64,000 nt of DNA from Trichomonas vaginalis G3 (GCF_026262505.1 NC_067203.1:4340001-4404000), one strand, 5' to 3'; positions 1 to 10,951 are shown, numbered from the stretch's first letter. Numbers and translations are program-made. The notes: generated by a model not told the origin, from the letters alone.

Positions 1-188
1 TCTTCTGGTTGTAATTTGTGTGTAGGCGCTTGGAATAATCTGATTTGCTCAATGTTTAATTGGTGAGCAATCGCATTTCGTGTTCTTTGGCCACTCTGAT
101 AGCCAAAAGCCTTGATATTATGAAGATCAACGCTCTTTACTTTCTCTTTTGTCTGATGGTGCGCCTTATTTTCTTGAGGTGCGTCCAT
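1..188 (-). CDS. BMS1-like ribosome-biogenesis GTPase, N-terminus (partial)
   Basis: A minus-strand frame opens with ATG at 188-186 and runs off the window edge. The visible ~62 residues are basic and His/Lys-rich, then contain NIKAFGYQSGQRTRNAIAHQ, which resembles the segment before the GTPase domain of Bms1 (known family pattern: a Lys/His-rich start, 'NPKAFAVQS', then the P-loop). Bms1 is a nucleolar GTPase for 40S subunit assembly. The P-loop itself would lie outside the window, so the call rests on this short N-terminal match only. Tsr1-type relatives are the main alternative. Confidence 0.45.
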   Translation of the reverse strand, partial: MDAPQENKAHHQTKEKVKSVDLHNIKAFGYQSGQRTRNAIAHQLNIEQIRLFQAPTHKLQPE

Positions 189-928
189 TCTGAGAAAATT
201 ATTTTTTGCATACTTTACAAATCAAAAGGACAAAATCTTTCTTCATTGAAATCAATAAAATACTTATTTTATTTGGTATTTAGAATATACACAGGCTTTA
301 ATTCAAAGACATAACATGAAATAATATGTTAAAACAATTTTGTAAATCTCAATTCTTATTGTATCAATATTCAGGTTAACCATTTGTGTAACATGCTTTA
401 TCATATCAATATTTAGAAAAATTAGAAGTACTGACTTTAGTATTTTGTTTTGAAACATGAAATTATTCATATTAATATGATTATATTGAACATTCAGATA
501 CCATGATATAGAATTAGCTATATTATGGGATAGTAGCTTCATTGATGAAACATTACGATAATATATGCCAAATTAATACGTATATCTATTATCCATATAA
601 TTTTATTTATAAACAGAGCATAATAATTGAAATTTACTAGTAAAAATATGTTTTTATATTGATGCGCATATTTTGAATCACGAAATTTCATTTTACTACA
701 TTCATCTCAAAATATATTAATTTCATTCTTATTTTCAAGGCACTGTATGAAAATATTGACATATCCATGCCTTAGACAAAGAAATAACTACAAATATCAA
801 AATTATGATAAAATCATTCATTCTGATTAATATTGTATTGATTCAGTAGTTTTTCGATTTAAAAGAGTGAAATACGGATTGTAATAAAAGAAAGAAATAT
901 TCTAGTTTATATTATTTTAAAAATTTTT
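189..928. other. AT-rich intergenic spacer
   Basis: About 740 bp between two minus-strand genes. Only short open frames of low complexity are present, with no recognisable protein, tRNA or repeat. I see no supported gene. Confidence 0.6.
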
Positions 929-1159
929 TTATTGTTGAACATACATTTCGAGGGCTAACTTGATATTTCCGTCGGCCTTCTGAATAAGATCGATGGATTC
1001 TTGTCTTGAGAGTTTTGTAGAATTGATAACTAAATCTAAGTCAGAACTCTTAATTTCGACAACTTTCTTCTTTTGTTCTTTTGTTTGGATATCTCTGATG
1101 CCTTCTGTTGAACCGCCTTGATTTTGTAAGTGCTCAGATAAGTCTGGTTGGCTCTTCAT
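929..1159 (-). CDS. HYPK/NAC-alpha-like UBA protein
   Basis: A 76-residue protein. The frame is open further upstream, but I start at the ATG at 1159-1157, just downstream of an AAAAGTGACA word also seen near other starts here. The N-terminal half is charged. The C-terminal ~40 residues (EIKSSDLDLVINSTKLSRQ, then a segment ending GNIKLALEMY) follow the UBA-like pattern of HYPK and NAC-alpha. HYPK is a ribosome-associated chaperone partner of NatA. The size fits HYPK (~110-130 aa in animals, shorter in protists) better than NAC-alpha, whose NAC domain is absent. It is divergent from the LRR gene, 80 bp away. Confidence 0.55.
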   Translation of the reverse strand: MKSQPDLSEHLQNQGGSTEGIRDIQTKEQKKKVVEIKSSDLDLVINSTKLSRQESIDLIQKADGNIKLALEMYVQQ

Positions 1160-1239
1160 TATTGTCACTTTTCTTTTCAAAATAAAATAGAAATATTTCC
1201 TCTTATTATTCAGTAAATAGTAAAATTAATAAATTGAAT
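1160..1239. promoter_or_regulatory. Compact divergent promoter region
   Basis: Eighty bases separate the start codons of the HYPK-like gene (minus) and the LRR gene (plus). The spacer holds a TGTCACTTTT word next to the minus-strand start and a TTATTCAGTAAA stretch nearer the plus-strand start. Both genes must be transcribed from here. The exact initiator positions are inferred, not shown. Confidence 0.45.
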
Positions 1240-3477
1240 ATGCGTAACGTACAAAAATTTTTGACAGAAATAAAAGAAATGAACGTAAAAAGGTTCCTCT
1301 CTGATTCCTTCAGGAGGAACATTGATAACAAGATCAACACAATCATCATTAATCATAATATTGTTAAAAAACAGAGCTTAACAGACACAAAAACTTCAGC
1401 AAGAGAAGCAACTTTTGAAATTGACAGCTCAGCAGAACTTACAGAGGATGATGCATGTGCAATTTATAAACGTAAATGTTCAGACTTAGAATTAATACCT
1501 AATGACTCATCACAATTAAGGTTTGTTGAACAATTTTTGAATTCAATCCGTAAGAAGACATTAAACTTCACTGGACTTGGTCTTGGACCTCTTTCATCCC
1601 AATACCTTATGGCTCTTCTTCCATTTAAGCGCCCATTTTATTTTATGGATTTATCTTTGAACCGCCTTTCAGATCAAGGTGCAAGTTATCTTGCTGAATA
1701 TCTATCATATGATCCACTCTTAATACAATTAGATCTTAAGTCAAATAACATTGGCATCGATGGCTGCGTCCAAATCTTCGAAGGATTAATGCACAATCAG
1801 CATCTTACTACACTTGACTTAAGTGCAATTGATGGTATAGATAGAAATAGAATTGGCACTCCTGGTTGCGAAGCACTTGCAAATCTTCTTCTTTCAAATG
1901 GCGTTCTTTGTAATCTGAATATAGCGATGTGTGGAGTTACTGCTGAAGGATGTCATCACATAGGTCAGGCTCTTCCAAACAATACTTCTCTCACTCATTT
2001 GGATCTCTCATCAAATAGATTTGGCTCGGCAGGAGCAAATTCTATGTTTTCTCAGCCAGGAGCACTTGGAGCTCTAGAAAGTCTTGTCCTTTCTCGTAAT
2101 CTCATTGGAGATGATGCTGGTCCAGCACTTGTCACTCAACTTTCACGTGCAAAGTCACTGAGATACTTAGATTTATCAAGAAACAACTTCACGAAAGGCT
2201 TTTTAAAGTACATTCTACAAGCTTACGATAATGGCTGCCGAGTCAGCAATTTATCACTCGCTCATAACAAATTAAATGAAAGTTTAGAATATCTTTGTCA
2301 TGTCCTTAAGACATATTCCAAGATAAGGATCTTAAATCTAAGTGGAAACAAAATCGGAGACAATGGAATTATTAAATTAATGGAAAGTCTTGAACAAAAC
2401 ACTTCTTTGTCAATTCTTGATCTTTCTCAAACAGAATGTACAAGTAAAGGCGCCGCTGCAATCTCAGTTGTCCTTGCAAATGGTGTAACTCCAATTCAAA
2501 AACTTTATTTGAACAACAACAAAATTTCTGATGACGGTGGCGTCAGGTTATTTGAAGCCATTGAGAACAACACAACATTAGTTTCTATCTCATTAAAGAA
2601 CAATGAAATGAAAGATAAAACTGCTGCTACACTCATCAAAATCCTGAAAACAAATACAACAATTGGAGATATCGATGTAACAATGAATGATTTCTCATAT
2701 AGATCATATGTAAAAGTTGCATCTTTAATCGAAGAACACAAGAAGACATTGAACTCTAACATAGCAGGTGTTGCAGAGCGTCATGTCGATTTCCTTAAAG
2801 GAGAAGAAAAGAGATTGATGAAGTTTAGAGAAGACATAAAAGAACAAGAATCAATTGTCGAACAAACATCGGTACAAAAATCACTTCATCTTGAGGAATT
2901 GAGTAACTTAAAGAACTCGTGTGAAGAACAATTGAAGAAGATGGAAGGTGAATATGAAGCAGCAAGAGAAGCACATACAAAAGCCACTGATTTTAGATTA
3001 GAAACTTACAATGAAACAAATAAACTCAAAATGGATTTGGAAAGAGTACAAAGTGAGTTAAGAAGAGACTTCGAGAACAAAGCAAGTAACAGACAAAGAG
3101 CTGAGATGAAACTCAAGCAAGCACAAGATCAGAGAAAAGAACAAGAAGAAGCTCATAAAGCAAAAATGGATGAATTAAATGAAATGCTTAACAATAACTT
3201 GAAAGCTTTGAATGATTTCATTAAAGGAACTATGGCTCAAAAGGAGAGTATATTGCAAGCTGAAAGAGATGCCGAAGAAGCGAAGAAACGTGAAGAAGAA
3301 GAGAAACTCCAAGAAGAAAAGAAAGCTGCAAAAGGAAAGAAATCGACAAAGAAGAAAAAGACAAAAACTGAAAAGACAGGTACTGATGACAAAGAAAAGA
3401 AGCCGAAGAAGGACAGGGCTTCTAGTCTCAGACCACAATCTGCAACAAAAACGCCAAGAAGGGCTATGTTACAATAA
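1240..3477 (+). CDS. RI-type leucine-rich repeat protein with C-terminal coiled coil
   Basis: A 745-residue protein starting at ATG 1240. Residues ~100-500 contain about a dozen ribonuclease-inhibitor-type LRRs (patterns such as LTHLDLSSNRFG, LRYLDLSRNNF, IRILNLSGNKIGDNG). From ~510 to 700 the sequence is a highly charged heptad-type coiled coil rich in E/K/Q. The last ~50 residues are Lys-rich. No kinase, NB-ARC or membrane segment is visible, so it is probably a cytosolic or cytoskeletal scaffold. Similar LRR plus coiled-coil proteins occur in flagellar/basal-body proteomes, but a precise function cannot be assigned. Confidence 0.8.
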   Translation: MRNVQKFLTEIKEMNVKRFLSDSFRRNIDNKINTIIINHNIVKKQSLTDTKTSAREATFEIDSSAELTEDDACAIYKRKCSDLELIPNDSSQLRFVEQFLNSIRKKTLNFTGLGLGPLSSQYLMALLPFKRPFYFMDLSLNRLSDQGASYLAEYLSYDPLLIQLDLKSNNIGIDGCVQIFEGLMHNQHLTTLDLSAIDGIDRNRIGTPGCEALANLLLSNGVLCNLNIAMCGVTAEGCHHIGQALPNNTSLTHLDLSSNRFGSAGANSMFSQPGALGALESLVLSRNLIGDDAGPALVTQLSRAKSLRYLDLSRNNFTKGFLKYILQAYDNGCRVSNLSLAHNKLNESLEYLCHVLKTYSKIRILNLSGNKIGDNGIIKLMESLEQNTSLSILDLSQTECTSKGAAAISVVLANGVTPIQKLYLNNNKISDDGGVRLFEAIENNTTLVSISLKNNEMKDKTAATLIKILKTNTTIGDIDVTMNDFSYRSYVKVASLIEEHKKTLNSNIAGVAERHVDFLKGEEKRLMKFREDIKEQESIVEQTSVQKSLHLEELSNLKNSCEEQLKKMEGEYEAAREAHTKATDFRLETYNETNKLKMDLERVQSELRRDFENKASNRQRAEMKLKQAQDQRKEQEEAHKAKMDELNEMLNNNLKALNDFIKGTMAQKESILQAERDAEEAKKREEEEKLQEEKKAAKGKKSTKKKKTKTEKTGTDDKEKKPKKDRASSLRPQSATKTPRRAMLQ

Positions 3478-3882
3478 TTATATTTTTTATATGTAATAAA
3501 TATGTTTGTTTATATTAACTTATAGATTTCTCGTCCTTGTGAATCTGTTCATCATTGATTTACTTACTCAATTGTTTAAAATCTTTAAAAATATTTAAAA
3601 ATATTCGAATAAATAATTAATTGTATCATTCTAATGCTTAGTTATTTATTATTTTAGTCACAGTATACGATTAGACTTAGATTATTTAGAGATATTAAAA
3701 GTATTATAAAAAATGCTTCAATTGAATTTGTAATTAGTGCTATATTGAGGGTATATGCGAATCATTATATGGGTTTATGTATTTTTACAAAGATATCTAT
3801 TGGTCAATATATAAAGAAATTAAGATGGCCAAAATTGGAATGAATGGTATGCAATTAGACAACAAATAACAAATAATTTATT
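3478..3882. other. Convergent intergenic spacer
   Basis: About 400 bp of AT-rich DNA between the 3' ends of two convergent genes. It has polyadenylation-like AATAAA/TAATAAAT words just after the LRR stop. Nothing else recognisable. Confidence 0.5.
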
Positions 3883-4269
3883 CTAAAAGTAATTAAAGGT
3901 CATAAATCTAATAAAGGCAACTTGGTTAGATTCGTTAGCTTCTACGTATAGACTACAATGAAAATCATTCGCTACAGATCCTCCTAATAAAACAATTCCT
4001 GTAATAACAACCATTGTCCATGATCTAGCCGATTGAATTGTCTGAACATCATAAGAAGAAACAGATAACTGAATTTCTCCTAAATCTGCAAGAAAGTCGT
4101 GAATTTCTTGAACTCCTTCTATTTTCCTTCCTTGAAATACTAAAGTTGCATTTTCTCCGAAGTAATTAGTCATTGCTTCTTTGTCTGTATTCATAAGAGG
4201 AAGAAATTTTTCGGCTAATTCCTTTGCAATGCCAAGTGAATGCTCTGTTTGTGCTGCTGGAATACTCAT
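3883..4269 (-). CDS. NTF2-fold nuclear transport factor-like protein
   Basis: A 128-residue protein, the normal length of NTF2 or NXT1/p15 (120-140 aa). It shows the family layout: an N-terminal helix (GIAKELAEKFLPLM), the FGENATLVFQGRKIEGVQEI segment with the typical 'Y...A.L.F.G....G...I' spacing, then alternating strands ending in FIRFMTFNYF. NTF2 imports RanGDP and NXT1 partners the mRNA export factor. The sequence does not separate these. The start ATG is preceded within ~20 nt by ACGTGACAAA. Confidence 0.7.
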   Translation of the reverse strand: MSIPAAQTEHSLGIAKELAEKFLPLMNTDKEAMTNYFGENATLVFQGRKIEGVQEIHDFLADLGEIQLSVSSYDVQTIQSARSWTMVVITGIVLLGGSVANDFHCSLYVEANESNQVAFIRFMTFNYF

Positions 4270-5995
4270 TTCTTTTAAAATTTGTCACGTTTTGATTCAA
4301 AGTAAAAAAAAACTATTCCTCCCTTTCAATGTTATTGAAAGAATTTTAAAGGATATATATATTCATTTTTTGTCCCCCATCGCCCCCACTTGGGGTATAC
4401 AATAAATCTCCGAATGTTTAAAAGCATACCAATTAAAAGGTACAGTCACTTCCTTCCAACCAAAATTATGGCCTGAGACTCTGGCTAGAGACTATACATA
4501 GCGTATATATGTAGATGTTTGAGCTTGGAGAAAATCGGCTAATACAATCTTGAGTTATATTATCCCCACGAATTATCTACAAAATTTACTTATATATCGA
4601 CACGAGACGATTCAGTACAAGAAGTAGATCAGTTTTCTATCATAAAATGAATCATATATCAAAATAATGCAGTAGAATTGATACAATTTACAATTCTTGT
4701 ATAAAATTGAAGCTTACGATATTATGAACTTTATAACAATTAGAACAAGGATCGCAGATGTTAACTACAATCTTAGAATTACGTTTTTAATCTTCTAAAT
4801 TGAAGATATATTCGACTAAAAACTTGATTTGTACTCTATTTATCAGAATGTTTTACTGATTTAGCTTACACTTATTCACAATCTAATACATTTGTTTCAA
4901 AATTACATATTATTTGGATTGATATTTGTGTATGAAATTATATTTTAAAATTGAAAGTCAAATTCATTATGTCATATGATAGGAAATAAAACTGTGGTAA
5001 TCATCCCGTTCGATTTCACAGTTGAAAATTCCAAAAAAAAATCGAAAAAAGAAAAATAATTATCAAAGATTTAATTTTTCACTAGGAAAAATAGATTTTG
5101 AATATTTTTTGGAAAACTATGATGAAGTATTATTGTCCAAACTTTGAATTTGAATCATTTACAAGTGAGAAAAACCAATAATTTTTGATTTCCATAATAA
5201 ATATTTTTTCTCTTCAATACAAAGCAAAACAGATCTCAGATGTTATGATAAAAATGAAATACGCATGATGAATTTCAATATTTTTCAAAGTAAATAAATA
5301 ATGTCTTTATTTCATCAACAACAAGTAAATATAATAATCGTATCTAAGTGTATCCGTAAATATTTCGTAATTGTTATTGTTTGTGATATCAAATAATAGC
5401 ATTATGATAAGATATCAAATTTCAATATTAAATAAATCTCATGAAATCAGAGTAATTGTTTGGTTAATGAATATTACTTAGTAAGAAAAAGAGAAATCAC
5501 TTCTGAAAAACTTCATGAAAGCATTTAAATATCGCAATTTAATCCCTACAGAAAAATTGTATTAGCCGAATTACTGCATATTTCAACTGTGTATTTACCA
5601 TTTGAATGCGATTTATATATCTGATTATCTAACAAAAATTTTGGCTGGATACCATGGAGTCGAAATTTCATTTTTTAATGTATGCTTCTGAAAACGTGAT
5701 TCATTGTTTTAATAATCTTAGAAGCTATCTTATTACTGTGAATGGTTTTTAACGACATTTACTGAAATTGCAAAATATAATCAGCCCGAAGAGGGTTCAT
5801 CCGAATCAATATGCATTGAGAAAGTATAGATGGCTATGTTATGTTGCAATGTCCCATTGAAGGCTTTTTTAATAAAATATATAGGGAGATTGGACGCATA
5901 TAAATACCCTAGATATTTTTTAATTTTAAGGTTAATGAGTGACCGTACCAATTATTTTCCTTTTTTTTGTCACTTTTATTGCAAAAAACGGATAA
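4270..5995. other. Long AT-rich intergenic region
   Basis: About 1.7 kb with no supported gene. The only distinctive patch is near 4370-4400, a C-rich/G-rich short hairpin (CCCCCACTTGGGG). Near 5960-5980 a TTTGTCACTTTTATTG initiator-like word precedes the next gene's start. A frame open from 5830 is contiguous with that gene, but its upstream part is low-complexity and lies before the initiator-like word, so I treat it as untranslated. Confidence 0.5.
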
Positions 5996-6459
5996 TGAGT
6001 ACTGATGAAATCGATATAGTTGCCCAAAAATATCCTTTAGTTTACAAACATTCTCGCAATTATGCAGCAAAGATCATTCAAAAGGCATGGAATAAATATA
6101 TGGCACGCATTACCTACAAATATTTGCTTCAATGCTGCCGTGACTTCGAGCAAACACTTAGCCCAAAGGAATTAAGTCGTATTTATCCAGAATTTTTGGA
6201 ATCTTCAGATAGCAAAATTAAAACAAAATTACAAATCAAAATGCAGGGAGTTTCATTCCCTCCATGTTTAGTATGTCGAATCATTTCCGATCAAACACCT
6301 TCTGTTGACGGAAAAAAGCATAGTCCTAAATGGATTCCTTTATTTAACGCAGGAAATTCATCGAATGCAGTAGATCAAAAGTCTTTAGTTCGATTATACT
6401 TAGAGGCTCAACATCTTCATGACGAGGCTATTGGAACAAGACCTCCAAGATACCAATAA
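5996..6459 (+). CDS. Small IQ-motif protein (C11orf65/MFI-like)
   Basis: A 154-residue protein. The open frame extends upstream to 5830, but the ATG at 5996 follows a TGTCACTTTT word by ~25 nt and is followed by normal-looking protein, so I start there. Residues ~22-45 form an IQ calmodulin-binding motif (AAKIIQKAWNKYMAR). A later stretch, KLQIKMQGVSFPPCLVCRI, resembles the 'G..FPP...YKIF' segment following the IQ motif in C11orf65-type proteins. That family link is tentative. The gene ends ~100 bp from the convergent solenoid gene. Confidence 0.65.
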
Positions 6460-6560
6460 TTTTACATTTTTCTTTAGTTGTTTGTAATACAATAAATATA
6501 TAATCTATTAATTAAAAATAATCATATATTATCAAAAAATTTACAATTTACTTCTATATT

Positions 6561-7874
6561 TTATTCATAACGAGGAATAGTATTATTTGTCTCTATTAAA
6601 TTAAACAATCTCATTGTTATAGCACTTTTAACATGAGAATTCTTTGCTGCAGCTAACATTGCTGGCAAAATTTTATTATCAATTTCCAAATTGGATAAAA
6701 TCAAATCTTCGTTTTCTGCAACAATCCTTTCCTGATCAGAAACACTGCAGTTAAGGAATTCTTCGTTCAAAACCTTAATTACCGCTTCATTGCCTTCTTT
6801 TCTTGCGTTTTCGAGCAAATTAAAGATGTAATGCTGTTCTGTGAACTTACATGTGAACTCCTTTGTATTTCTAATGGAGCCAAGCGTTACAGGATTGAGA
6901 TGCATTTTAATATATGGGAAAATCACTTCAATTATGGATTCTCCGTTCTGTATTGTTTTCAGGTACATCACAGCTTCATTCGCGAACTCAGTATTTTGCA
7001 ATAATGACTCAACATATCTTCTTATTGCAAGATTTCTTGGTTGATCAACCGGATTGCTTCGATAATTCTTGCCATGCTCGTATACTGTATAAAGAATATC
7101 AATAAAGTGGGCTGCAACCATTTCATCGTTTGTCATCGCATAAATTGTTGTAATTAAAGTAGAAAAGTCGGTATCGAACATTACTTTGATGATAGAATCA
7201 ATAGTATTTGGTTGGACATTAGAAAGATGTGGATAACAAAGATCTTTGAGCTCTGATTTCGTAATTGAGTTATATCTAAAACATAATTTTGCAGCAATGT
7301 TCAATTTCCAGTCTCCTAAGTTGTAGTTTTCGTCATTGATAAAGGCAATGACCTTTTTATCGAATTCTGTCGCATCAGGAATGTTACTTAAATAAATACG
7401 CCATGCTTCGATATTTGTAGCAGCGTAAACTGCTGATAACATATTTCCGACTTGAATAGAGCCTCCAATATTCTGATATTCTTCAATGAAATTTTGATTT
7501 TGTTTACAAACGAGCGTGTGAATGATTTGATGAACTGGATTTGGTGCAATGTTATCTGTATAGAACTTAAATGCTGAATTAAATGCTTGTTTAACATTTG
7601 TGGCCTTATAATTTAAGACACAAGATTCTAAAAGTTTAAATAGAGGATATCCAAATTTATTATCGCCAAGAGAGTCAGCATATCCTTGGCATGCTGCAAG
7701 GAAAATGGTTCCATCCGTTTGAGAAATGACAGATGAATGTAAATTTTTGAAAACTTTTGCAAAATTTTGGACAAGTTTTGTGTGGCTTTCAGTAGGATCT
7801 GGTAAACGTTGCATAACAAGCATTTTGTCTGTCGAATCCCACTTTAATATACAGCCATCATTTCCAAAAAACAT
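6561..7874 (-). CDS. Alpha-solenoid-like protein of unknown function
   Basis: A 437-residue protein. The frame begins earlier with GTG, but the first ATG is 7874-7872, directly after AAAAGTGACAAAA. The sequence is rich in alternating hydrophobic helices with no catalytic motif, signal or membrane segment, and resembles an alpha-solenoid such as a nucleoporin (Nup85-type) or vesicle-coat scaffold. I do not recognise a definite family. It is divergent from the MYST gene across a 105-bp spacer with five TGTCAC words. Confidence 0.6.
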   Translation of the reverse strand: MFFGNDGCILKWDSTDKMLVMQRLPDPTESHTKLVQNFAKVFKNLHSSVISQTDGTIFLAACQGYADSLGDNKFGYPLFKLLESCVLNYKATNVKQAFNSAFKFYTDNIAPNPVHQIIHTLVCKQNQNFIEEYQNIGGSIQVGNMLSAVYAATNIEAWRIYLSNIPDATEFDKKVIAFINDENYNLGDWKLNIAAKLCFRYNSITKSELKDLCYPHLSNVQPNTIDSIIKVMFDTDFSTLITTIYAMTNDEMVAAHFIDILYTVYEHGKNYRSNPVDQPRNLAIRRYVESLLQNTEFANEAVMYLKTIQNGESIIEVIFPYIKMHLNPVTLGSIRNTKEFTCKFTEQHYIFNLLENARKEGNEAVIKVLNEEFLNCSVSDQERIVAENEDLILSNLEIDNKILPAMLAAAKNSHVKSAITMRLFNLIETNNTIPRYE

Positions 7875-7979
7875 TTTTGTCACTTTTTATCAAAAGATCT
7901 GTCACTTTTTATTTTTTTTTGGATTTGTCACGTTTATATAAAAATTGTCACTTTCAATCATTTTACATTGTCACTTTTT
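7875..7979. promoter_or_regulatory. Divergent promoter with five TGTCAC words
   Basis: TGTCAC occurs at 7878, 7900, 7926, 7946 and 7969, all in plus orientation, spaced 20-26 bp apart. The last copy lies 6 bp before the MYST ATG and fits the trichomonad initiator consensus TCA(+1)Py(T/A)(T/A). The first lies just upstream of the divergent gene's ATG in reverse orientation. Arrayed initiators or a bound factor are both possible. Confidence 0.6.
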
Positions 7980-9122
7980 ATGGAATCGAAAAGATTAAGT
8001 GTTGGTGATGTTGTGAGTGTTTATTGCGAACAATATATGCAAAAAATGGATGCAGTCATCCTAACATTTAATATACAAAAGCAGGTAGCTTACGTTCATT
8101 TTATAAAACAAGATAAAAGATTAGATAGATGGGTTCCTATTTCAGAGATATCTGACGATCCCAATGTAATATGCTTCATGACTGAAGATAAACTATCATC
8201 AAGAACAGTTAGAAAACTCCTTGACGAAGAAGATGTAGATAAACTTGAACCACAATATCAACAATTCGAAGAAGCACACCAAGAGACGACAAGAATCAGA
8301 AATATTGATCGAATTACTATCGGTCCTTATACAGTTAAAGCTTGGTATTATTCTCCGTATCCAAATCCATTTGGAAAGATGGAACACATATATATTTGTG
8401 ATCATTGCTTTCAATACTTTGAATCTGCACAAAAATTAAAAGAACATCTTATGAAAACAGGCGAAAAATGCCCTCCAGGCCAAGAAATATACAGACATGA
8501 CAATTTAAGCATCTTCGAGATGAAGGGATGGATAGATAAAGTGCCATGCCAATGTCTTTGTCTACTTTCGAAGCTTTTTTTAGATCACAAAACTTTATTT
8601 TACGATGTTGAAGGATTTCTATTCTATGTTATATGCGAATGCGACAACAATGGTGCTCATATTGCAGCATACTTCTCAAAAGAAGTAAATTGCTTAGCAG
8701 GAAATGTATTATCCTGTATTACTACTTTACCACCTTATCAAAAGAAAGGATACGGTAACTTATGCATATCTCTCAGCTATGAACTTGCCAGACGCTCCAG
8801 AAGAGCCGGTGGCCCAGAAAAACCATTATCTGATTTAGGAAAATTGGCCTTCTCTTCATATTGGAAGGACACATTACTTGAATTATTTAATACAAGAGAA
8901 TCAGAAATGACATCACTTGATAATATCGTAATTTTGACAAGTATACAAAAAGAAGATATAATTTATTCCCTTAAACAGTTCCATTGCTTTACAAAAGTCA
9001 AAGGAGAATATGAGATTGATGTATCTTCACCAAGCCTTCGACAAGCAATTGAAAAACATCGAAGTGCAACTCCAAAAAGAAAAATTGATCCACAATACCT
9101 TACATGGCTTCCAGAATCATGA
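7980..9122 (+). CDS. MYST-family histone acetyltransferase (Esa1/Tip60-type)
   Basis: A 380-residue protein starting at ATG 7980, six bases after TGTCAC. Residues ~5-60 form a Tudor-knot/chromo-barrel-like segment (RWVPISEI). A C2HC zinc finger follows (ICDHCFQYFESAQKLKEHL plus a later Cys). The MOZ/SAS catalytic domain carries the acetyl-CoA loop PPYQKKGYGN. The Cys in LSCITTLPP aligns with the conserved active-site Cys, and the Glu in PEKPLSDLGKL with the general base. MYST enzymes acetylate histone H4/H2A and work in NuA4-like complexes. Length and domain order match small protist Esa1 homologues. Confidence 0.92.
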   Translation: MESKRLSVGDVVSVYCEQYMQKMDAVILTFNIQKQVAYVHFIKQDKRLDRWVPISEISDDPNVICFMTEDKLSSRTVRKLLDEEDVDKLEPQYQQFEEAHQETTRIRNIDRITIGPYTVKAWYYSPYPNPFGKMEHIYICDHCFQYFESAQKLKEHLMKTGEKCPPGQEIYRHDNLSIFEMKGWIDKVPCQCLCLLSKLFLDHKTLFYDVEGFLFYVICECDNNGAHIAAYFSKEVNCLAGNVLSCITTLPPYQKKGYGNLCISLSYELARRSRRAGGPEKPLSDLGKLAFSSYWKDTLLELFNTRESEMTSLDNIVILTSIQKEDIIYSLKQFHCFTKVKGEYEIDVSSPSLRQAIEKHRSATPKRKIDPQYLTWLPES

Positions 9123-9688
9123 TTACTTCTCATTTTTATTTGTTTGTATTTGTAAATATTTATATTCATGTAGTTTATATAAAAATCAAAGTTCAGAACA
9201 ATCATTAATACTTTGTCAATAGTGACATCAATATTTTGAATTTCTTATATCCAACTCATTTCATCGCCAATTTTGAACCAAATTCAGATCTAGATGGTAC
9301 CTTTCTTCTACTAAATGAGACAAAATCGCATTTGTATTTGAACTCCGACATATACCAGGAAGATATGCTTTATGACTTGATTCGTTATCAACAAGCCAGT
9401 AATGGCTATTTTTCCAGTCAACAATACCAATAACAATATCTATCATTCATAACCAATAATTTTGGCGCATTCCTTCAATTACACACTAATAGTTGAAGAT
9501 GATTTAAACTATCAAAATAGAATTTTTCATAAATCTTTTTTTCATAAATCACACATGAATTTCAATATCTTTTCATATGATATCTATAATTTTAACAGAT
9601 ATCTGAATGAAAGCAATAGAATCTTGAATATATCTTGTATGAAATCAGATCCATGTCAATGCAAGCATGAACTCAAAAAGCTAATATT
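9123..9688. other. Spacer with short degenerate open frames
   Basis: Two plus-strand frames (about 9236-9433 and 9462-9731) lack ATG starts and are compositionally simple. They might be the decayed remnant of a surface-protein gene, but I cannot link them to a family. Confidence 0.3.
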
Positions 9689-10951
9689 TTACATTACAAT
9701 CATTACAGTATATAATAAAATATTGGGATGAAAATGACCAAAGAAATAGTTTTTAATTGTTGGGCAATCCATGAATGATTGATCTATCAAATTAAGGCAT
9801 TGATATTCAGGACATGAAAATGTTCTATCAACAATCTGACAGCCCAAAAATTTAGTTGCTGATATAGAGAAATATTCTGATACATGCATTTTTATATCAG
9901 TTCTGGGTAAAGAAGTAGAGTCAAGAGTGTTCGTTCCACAATAATATATATCAGTTATTTTAGTATTTTCGAAAGCATTTGGTACTATATAAGAAACGCC
10001 AGGAGGAAGGATGAGTTCAGCGATATTTGAACCATAGAAACAATATTTATCAATACTTCTTAGCAGTGGTGGCAAAATCACTATTTTCAATTTTGATGAG
10101 CCATAAAATATTGCATTATAAATCATAGTTACTTTGGTACAACTCAAATCAACATATTCAAGATTAGGGCAGCTTCTAAATGCATGATCGAAAATCGTTA
10201 TTAGCGGTAAATTTATAGTGATATTGACAAAAGATGTGGAAGAAAAACCTTTAGCTACAGAAATACCGATTACAGTTGGGAGTAATTCTACGTTACAATT
10301 GCATGGATATCCATGCAAAATCTTATAATCTTTACTGTAAAGAACTTTGTTATGGACAACAAAATAAGGACTTTCTGAAAAAAAATCTTCTAAATACGGA
10401 CAGCAAATAAAGGCTCCGTTATAAATCCATTTACATGATCTCGGAATCGTTATATTTCTAATATTTGTCTCAAAAAACATATGAACTGCAATAGCTTCCA
10501 AACTATCTGGAAGAAGAATATTTTCAAGTAAACTACCAGCAAAATGTTGGTAATCTCTGAATTGTTTGAGTTTTGTTTGACTCAAATCAGCAAATAAACA
10601 TAGACAGTGATAAAATGCATATTGTTTGACTTCTATAACATTTTTTGGACAAATAAATTCAGTTATTTTACATTCTTGAAAAGAACGGATACCAATATAT
10701 AAAATTGTATCAGGTAGTTTGATACTAGTAATTTTGCATCTATAAAATGCATAGTCACCAATTGATACAACATCTTTGGAATCAACTTGTGCTGGAACTT
10801 CAAAAGCTCCTTCTATATCCGATATACAAGGATTTTTCCCATCTCCAATTTGTATATAGTTTGATCCATAATTGACACATGTAAACTGTTGACTCAGAGA
10901 TAAAGTTTTGACATTTAACCTTAAATAGACAATCTTTTGACACAAATTCAA
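9689..10951 (-). pseudogene. BspA-type (TpLRR) leucine-rich surface-protein gene, 5' end doubtful
   Basis: About 420 residues of Treponema/BspA-type LRRs of ~23 residues (for example SIGDYAFYRCKITSIKLPD, IDKYCFYGSNIAELILPPG). BspA-like proteins form a very large family in Trichomonas, and some are surface-exposed. No in-frame ATG is found at the 5' end. The frame stays open ~50 nt further upstream to a stop with no Met, and the first internal Met is ~160 codons in. No C-terminal membrane segment is visible. It is therefore either 5'-truncated or starts at an unrecognised codon. A fragment is more likely than a working gene. Confidence 0.7.

Noticed and set aside
5830-5995. Upstream extension of the IQ-motif gene
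   Set aside because: Frame is open, but the sequence before 5996 is low-complexity and contains the initiator-like TGTCACTTTT, so it is probably untranslated.
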